From NCBI RefSeq assembly GCF_010977555.1, contig NZ_CP048815.1:3402501-3466500 (forward strand): DNA of 64,000 nt. Direction: 5' to 3'. The translations under genes were made by a program, and so were the position numbers. This DNA comes from Caulobacter rhizosphaerae (GTDB lineage Bacteria > Pseudomonadota > Alphaproteobacteria > Caulobacterales > Caulobacteraceae). Below the pieces are notes generated by a model. It ran no database searches and had not been told where the DNA came from. It was given only the letters and a program-made list of their open reading frames with translations. Below, piece by piece: positions 58,263 to 64,000 of the stretch (the stretch's first letter is position 1; each line of letters starts with the position of its first letter).

Positions 58263-59729
58263 CTATTCGGCGGCGTGTTTGATCGGCTGGACAGGCCGCG
58301 CCCAGCTGGGACGCTGGTCGAGCTTGTAGGCCTTCTTAGGCAGGTTGTACGTCAGGTCGACGATCAGCTCGGCGGCCTCGACCTCGTCCATCCGGTGCTC
58401 GGCGACCATGCGGGCCAGGAAGGCGCTGTCGACGCGGCGGGCCACGTCGTGGCGGGCGGGGATCGACAGGAAGGCCCGCGTGTCGTCGTTGAAGCCGACG
58501 GTATTGTAGAAGCCGGCGGTCTCCGTGACCTGCTCGCGGAACCGCATCATGCCCTCGGGGCTGTCGTGGAACCACCAGGACGGGCCCAGCTTCAGCACCG
58601 GATAGTGGCCGGCCAACGGCGCCAGTTCGCGGCTGTAGACGGTCTCGTCCAGGGTGAACAGGATGATCGACAGGCGCGGATCATTGCCGAACTTGGTCAG
58701 CAGCGGCTTGAGCGCCTCGACATATTCGGTGCGCATCGGAATGTCGGCGCCCTTGTCGCGGCCATGCGACGCCAGAAGACCGACATTGTGGTTGCGGTGC
58801 GAGCCGGGGTGGATCTGCATGACCAGGCCATCGTCCAGACTCATGCGCGCCATCTCGGTCAGCATCTGGGCGCGGAACAGTTCGGCCTTGGCCGGGGTGA
58901 CCTCGCCCTTCAGCAGGCTCTGGAACAGGGCTTCGGCGTCGGTTTCGGACAGGTCGGCGGTGGCGGCGGTCGGATGGCCGTGGTCGGACGAGGTGGCGCC
59001 GGCCGCGATGAAGGCCTGGCGGCGCACGCGGTGACCTTCCAGATAGCCCTTCCAGGTCGTGACGTCCTGGCCGGAGACCTCGGCGAAGCGCTCGAACGCG
59101 CGGCCGAAACGCTCGTCCTCGAAGTCGATCACCGCGTCCGGGCGATAGGCGGTGACCACGTGGCCGCCCCAGCCGCTCTCGCGAATGGCCTTGTGGTGCT
59201 CAAGCCTGTCCTGCGGGCCCTCGGTGGTGGCCAGGGTCTCGATGTTGAAGCGGTCGAACAGGGCGCGAGGACGGAAGGCCTCGGTGGCCAGCGCCTCGTT
59301 GATGGTGTCGAAGTAGAGGTCCGAGGTCTCGGCGCCCAGGAACACCTTCAGGCCGAACACCTGGCTGAACACGTGGTTGAGCCACAGCCACGATGGCGTG
59401 CCGCGGAACAGATGGAAGTTGCTGGCCAGCAGCCGCCAGGCCTCGCGCGGGTCGGTGTCGGGCACGCCGGCCTTGGACCGCACTTTCAGGGCGTCCAGGC
59501 TGACGCCCTGGCTGTAGAGCATGCGGAACAGGTAGTGGTCCGGCGCCAGCAGCAGGTCGGTGGCGTCCTCGAACGGGGCGTTGGTGGCGAACCAGGCCGG
59601 GTCGGTGTGACCGTGCGGACTGATGATCGGCAGGCCCTTGACCTGGCCGTACAGCGTCCGGGCGATACCGCGCGTGCGTTCGTCGGCCGGAAACAGGCGG
59701 TCGTCGGAAAATACCAGGGGCCGGGTCAT
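58263..59729 (-). CDS. uxaC: Uronate isomerase
   Basis: The 488-residue amidohydrolase-superfamily enzyme interconverts glucuronate/fructuronate and galacturonate/tagaturonate. Visible motifs are ISPHGHTDPAWF (metal-type HxH), YLFRMLYSQG, EGPQDRLEHHKAI, MQIHPGSHRNHN and a C-terminal DLTYNLPKKAYKL. It is the first gene of uxaC-kduI-kduD, with an operator inside its promoter at 59785-59813. The upstream LacI-type gene ends about 100 bases before its start. Confidence 0.96.
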   Translation of the reverse strand: MTRPLVFSDDRLFPADERTRGIARTLYGQVKGLPIISPHGHTDPAWFATNAPFEDATDLLLAPDHYLFRMLYSQGVSLDALKVRSKAGVPDTDPREAWRLLASNFHLFRGTPSWLWLNHVFSQVFGLKVFLGAETSDLYFDTINEALATEAFRPRALFDRFNIETLATTEGPQDRLEHHKAIRESGWGGHVVTAYRPDAVIDFEDERFGRAFERFAEVSGQDVTTWKGYLEGHRVRRQAFIAAGATSSDHGHPTAATADLSETDAEALFQSLLKGEVTPAKAELFRAQMLTEMARMSLDDGLVMQIHPGSHRNHNVGLLASHGRDKGADIPMRTEYVEALKPLLTKFGNDPRLSIILFTLDETVYSRELAPLAGHYPVLKLGPSWWFHDSPEGMMRFREQVTETAGFYNTVGFNDDTRAFLSIPARHDVARRVDSAFLARMVAEHRMDEVEAAELIVDLTYNLPKKAYKLDQRPSWARPVQPIKHAAE

Positions 59730-59784
59730 GGCGCTTCTTACTCCCTACTCCGCCGACGGCTTTGGCAGGCCGTTTTCGACGCGC

Positions 59785-59813
59785 TTGGTAACCGGTGTCA
59801 TGGCGCCTGGCAA
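59785..59813 (-). promoter_or_regulatory. Promoter with uronate-repressor operator, uxaC operon
   Basis: Minus strand: -35 TTGCCA (59813-59808), a 17-base spacer, -10 TACCAA (59790-59785). The operator ATGACACCGGTTACC (59801-59787) fills the spacer, the same geometry as operator 2 at 41726. Confidence 0.7.
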
Positions 59814-59831
59814 GCCAAAGCGCTGTCGCTT

Positions 59832-60926
59832 CTACCCCGCCGGCGGGGCGCCCGACGACTCCCGGACGACCAGATAGGGGATGGTGTTGTTGGGATCGCG
59901 TTTCTCGCGAGCCTCCGCGCCGATCAGTTTCTCGGCGGCGATCCGGCCCACTTCGCGGGTCGGGATGTGGATCGTGGTCAGCGGCGGCCAGACGGCCTGG
60001 GCGATCTGGAAGTCGTCGAAGCCGACCACCGTCACGTCGGCGGGCACCTGCAGCCCGGCCCGGCGCGCGGCCTGCAGCACGCCGGCGGCCATTTCGTCGT
60101 TGCCGGCGAAGATCGCCGTGGGCCGCGGCGTCTTGGCCAGCAGCTGCTCGCCGCAGGCCAGGCCGGACTCGAAGGTATAGGCGCCCTGGACCACGTAGTC
60201 GGGCTTCAGCTGCAGGCCGGCCTTGTTCAGGGCGTCCTCGAAGCCCCCTCGCCGTTCGTGCGACGAGCGGAAGCTAGGCAGGCCGCTGATGAAGCCGATC
60301 TCGCGATGGCCCAGCTCGACCAGGTAAGCGCCCATCGCCTCGCTGCCCAGGCGGTCGTGGCCGACGATCATGTGCTCGGGCTTGTCCAGCTCGACCGAGG
60401 CGATGCGGATATATTCGCAGCCGATCTCGCGCAGCAGCTTGGCGACCCGCTCGTCCTCCGACACCGAGGGCGGCAGCACCACGCCGAACAGCTTCTGGCG
60501 CTCGACGAAGGTGCGGATGTCCTGCAGGAAGGTCGGACTGCTGCGGTCGCACGGGTGCACCACCAGCTCGAAGCCCGACCCGCGGATACCGTCCAGCAGG
60601 CCCAGCTGCATGTTGACGACATATTGCGGGTTGGGGTTGTCGTAGATCATGCCGATCAGGAACGAGCGGCGGAACGCCAAGCCCCGGGCCTGCGGATCGG
60701 GCGCATAGCCCCACTCGGCGATCACCGCCTCGATACGCTCGCGGGTCTCGTCGCGCACGAAGGGCGACTGGTTGATGACCCGCGAGACGGTCTTCTTCGA
60801 CACGCCGGCCAGGCGGGCGATGTCGTTGATGGTCGCGCGCTTGCGGCCGCCCTCGAGGCCAGCCTCCAGGCCGGCGTCGATTTCCACGCCATCGGCGTCC
60901 GGCGAAGGGGTCTTGGACGAGGTCAA
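59832..60926 (-). CDS. LacI-family repressor, probable uronate regulator
   Basis: The protein has up to 364 residues. The helix-turn-helix with hinge is TINDIARLAGVSKKTVSRVIN near residue 35, followed by a periplasmic-binding-like sensor domain (FLIGMIYDNPNPQYVVNMQ, ISGLPSFRSSHERRGGF, AIFAGNDEMAAGVLQAARR, VVGFDDFQIAQAVWPPLTTI). The start is TTG 60926 or GTG 60887; no ATG precedes the DNA-binding domain. It lies between the uxaC and uxaA units, and the TGACACCGGT-type sites in both flanking promoters make it the obvious regulator. Effector probably a pathway intermediate. Confidence 0.9.
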   Translation of the reverse strand: MTSSKTPSPDADGVEIDAGLEAGLEGGRKRATINDIARLAGVSKKTVSRVINQSPFVRDETRERIEAVIAEWGYAPDPQARGLAFRRSFLIGMIYDNPNPQYVVNMQLGLLDGIRGSGFELVVHPCDRSSPTFLQDIRTFVERQKLFGVVLPPSVSEDERVAKLLREIGCEYIRIASVELDKPEHMIVGHDRLGSEAMGAYLVELGHREIGFISGLPSFRSSHERRGGFEDALNKAGLQLKPDYVVQGAYTFESGLACGEQLLAKTPRPTAIFAGNDEMAAGVLQAARRAGLQVPADVTVVGFDDFQIAQAVWPPLTTIHIPTREVGRIAAEKLIGAEAREKRDPNNTIPYLVVRESSGAPPAG

Positions 60927-61020
60927 AGCGTTTCCATGCGGCGATCGTTGTCGGGTTTTGTCATACTCTACCGAGATCGGCGTCGCTACAAATGCACCAC
61001 CGGACGCAATTGCCCTATGG

Positions 61021-61034
61021 TGACACCGGTTTCC
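61021..61034 (+). promoter_or_regulatory. Uronate-repressor operator before uxaA
   Basis: TGACACCGGTTTCC, identical over 14 bases to operator 2 at 41726. It is 40 bases before the uxaA start and about 95 bases upstream of the divergent LacI gene, so it may control both. No convincing -35/-10 pair is seen around it. Confidence 0.7.
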
Positions 61035-61073
61035 CCGCCTTACAGACGGGGGATGGCAGCACGAAAAGGTTCA

Positions 61074-62593
61074 ATGGCCAAGGCTTTGATAGGGGACATC
61101 ACCTCCAGTCCCGCCGAATCGATCCACGGCGTCGATCCCCGCGATCACGTGGCGACGGCGTTGCGCGACCTCGTCGCCGGCGAGACGCTGAACCTGCACG
61201 GGCAGACGATCGCGGCTCGCGCCGACATCCCCAAGGGCCACAAGATCGCCGTGCGCGCCGTCGGCGAAGGCGAAGACGTGCTCAAATACGGCTGGCCCAT
61301 CGGTCGCGCCACGGCCGATATCGCGGTCGGCGACCACGTGCACATCCACAACGTCGAAACCCGCCTGTCGGGCGTCGAGGATTTCGCCTACGCCAAAGTC
61401 CACCTGGAGCCGCACGCCCCGGCGCCGGCTGGAACCTTCCTGGGCTATCGCCGCAAGAACGGCCGGGTCGGCACGCGCAACGAGATCTGGGTGCTGTGCA
61501 CCGTCGGTTGCGTGGCCAACACCGCCCGGCGCATCGCAGAGAAGGCCAACGCCCGCTTCGCCGGCCGCGTCGACGGCGTCTTCGCCTTTCCCCACCCCTT
61601 CGGCTGCTCGCAGCTGGGCGACGACCTCACCCACACCCGCAAGCTGATCGCGGGCCTGGCCGCCCACCCCAACGCCGGCGGCGTGCTGATCCTGGGCCTG
61701 GGCTGCGAGAACAACCAGTTGAAGGCGCTGCTGGACTCGGCCCCGGGCCTGGATCCGGAACGCCTGCGTTCGTTCACGACCCAGATGGTCGAGGACGAAA
61801 TGGAGGACGGCCTGGACGCCGTGGAAGCCTTGGTCGCCATCGCCGAGCGCGACCGCCGCGAGCCCGCTCCTCTGTCGGACCTGGTGGTGGGCCTGAAATG
61901 CGGCGGCTCGGACGGCTTTTCGGGTGTCACCGCCAATCCCCTGGTGGGGCGCATCGCCGACAAGGTCTCCGACGCCGGCGGCACCCCGGTGCTGACCGAG
62001 ATCCCTGAAGTGTTCGGCGCCGAAGGGGTGCTGCTGGCCCGCGCCGCCTCGCGGGAGGTCTTCGACGAGGCCGTTGAGGTCATTGACGACTTCAAGCGCT
62101 ACTTCATCGACAACCACCAGCCGATCTACGAGAACCCCTCGCCGGGCAACATCGCCGGCGGCATCACGACCCTGGAGGAAAAGTCCCTGGGCGCGGTGCA
62201 GAAGGGCGGCCGCGCGCCGCTGGTCGAGGTGCTGCGCTACGGCGAGCAGGTCGGCCCGCATGGCCTGACCTTGCTGGAGGCGCCGGGCAACGACGCGGTC
62301 TCGTCCACCGCCCTGACGGCCGCCGGCGCGACGGTGATCCTGTTCACCACGGGCCGCGGCACCCCGCTTGGCTTCCCCGCCCCTACCCTGAAGATCGCCT
62401 CGAACTCGGCTCTCGCCGCCCGCAAGCCGGGCTGGATCGACTTCGACGCCGGAGTGGTGCTGGCCGGCCAGACCATGGACGCGGCGGCCGACTCCCTGAT
62501 GGATCTGGTGGTGGCCACCGCCTCAGGCCAACCCACCAAGGCCGAACTCAACGGCGAGCGTGAAATCGCCATCTGGAAACAAGGCGTTACCCT

Positions 62594-62597
<4 letters not shown>
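61074..62597 (+). CDS. uxaA: Altronate dehydratase
   Basis: The 507-residue protein has an N-terminal SAF domain (about 15-100: HPRDHVATAL-like start, GHKIAVRAVGEGEDVLKYGWPIG and HIHNVETRLSG) and the UxaA/GarD catalytic part with GYRRKNGRVGTRNEIWVLCTVGCVANTA, HPFGCSQLGDD, GLGCENNQ and LKCGGSDGFSGVTANPLVG. These cysteines are expected metal ligands. It dehydrates altronate to KDG. ATG 61074 has AAAGG 5 bases upstream. It overlaps the next gene by 4 bases (TTGA). A mannonate dehydratase gene is not seen in the window. Confidence 0.94.

Positions 62598-64000
<1,403 letters not shown>

Noticed and set aside
57249..61073. A very long plus-strand frame running from 57249 into uxaA
   Set aside because: It is antisense to kduI, uxaC and the LacI gene, whose motifs are clear; the coding part starts at 61074.

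Overview
The window is one contiguous stretch of a high-GC alphaproteobacterial chromosome. Gene content and style point to a Caulobacter-like organism: a TonB-dependent receptor, many 4-base ATGA/GTGA overlaps, GTG/TTG starts, a uronate gene set grouped around ppc, a lone pstS behind a Pho box, and abundant CTTCGACAAGCTCAGG-type palindromes. This is inferred from sequence alone; no rRNA or complete phylogenetic marker is present.

Layout. 0-2.7 kb: the end of an HU gene, a secreted protein and a beta-propeller-like protein. 2.7-19.1 kb: a catabolic island. On the minus strand lie an AraC regulator, an acetamidase/formamidase, a DODA-type dioxygenase and a Rieske oxygenase. On the plus strand lie a TauD-type dioxygenase, an SDR and a VOC protein. 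After an M23 peptidase comes a tightly coupled minus-strand set: TauD-like dioxygenase, RutF-like flavin reductase, M20 hydrolase, RutB-like hydrolase, RutA-like monooxygenase, MFS carrier and TonB receptor. I infer uptake and oxidative opening of a nitrogen-containing, possibly (hetero)aromatic compound; the substrate is unknown. 19.1-23.8 kb: PhoB-boxed pstS, small proteins, a DUF882 peptidase and an L,D-transpeptidase.

24-36 kb: glycan and stress genes (GT4, glycogen-debranching-like enzyme, GH15, then otsB-otsA-ku), interrupted at 29.2-30.07 kb by a lower-GC patch with an orphan small protein and a candidate small RNA. 36-38.3 kb: a BlaI/BlaR1-type pair with paired operators; the BlaR1-like protein carries a 26-proline run. 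38.4-41.7 kb: LigD (with an in-frame palindromic repeat) and an MmcQ/YjbR protein, completing non-homologous end joining with Ku.

41.7-64 kb: a uronate regulon interleaved with other genes (Gfo/Idh oxidoreductase, PBP2, amidase, a deaminase-like protein, ppc). It contains an FAH-superfamily hydratase plus an ExuT-like transporter, KdgK plus KDPG aldolase, uxaC-kduI-kduD, a LacI repressor, and uxaA-uxuB. Together these convert glucuronate, galacturonate and unsaturated uronates to pyruvate plus glyceraldehyde-3-phosphate. Five copies of a TGACACCGGT-type operator lie at the promoters of these units. The same operator controls a promoter at 53.4 kb that runs into an intrinsic terminator about 150 bases later, ahead of the aldolase gene; it looks like a repressor-controlled small RNA or attenuated leader and is the most interesting unexplained element here.
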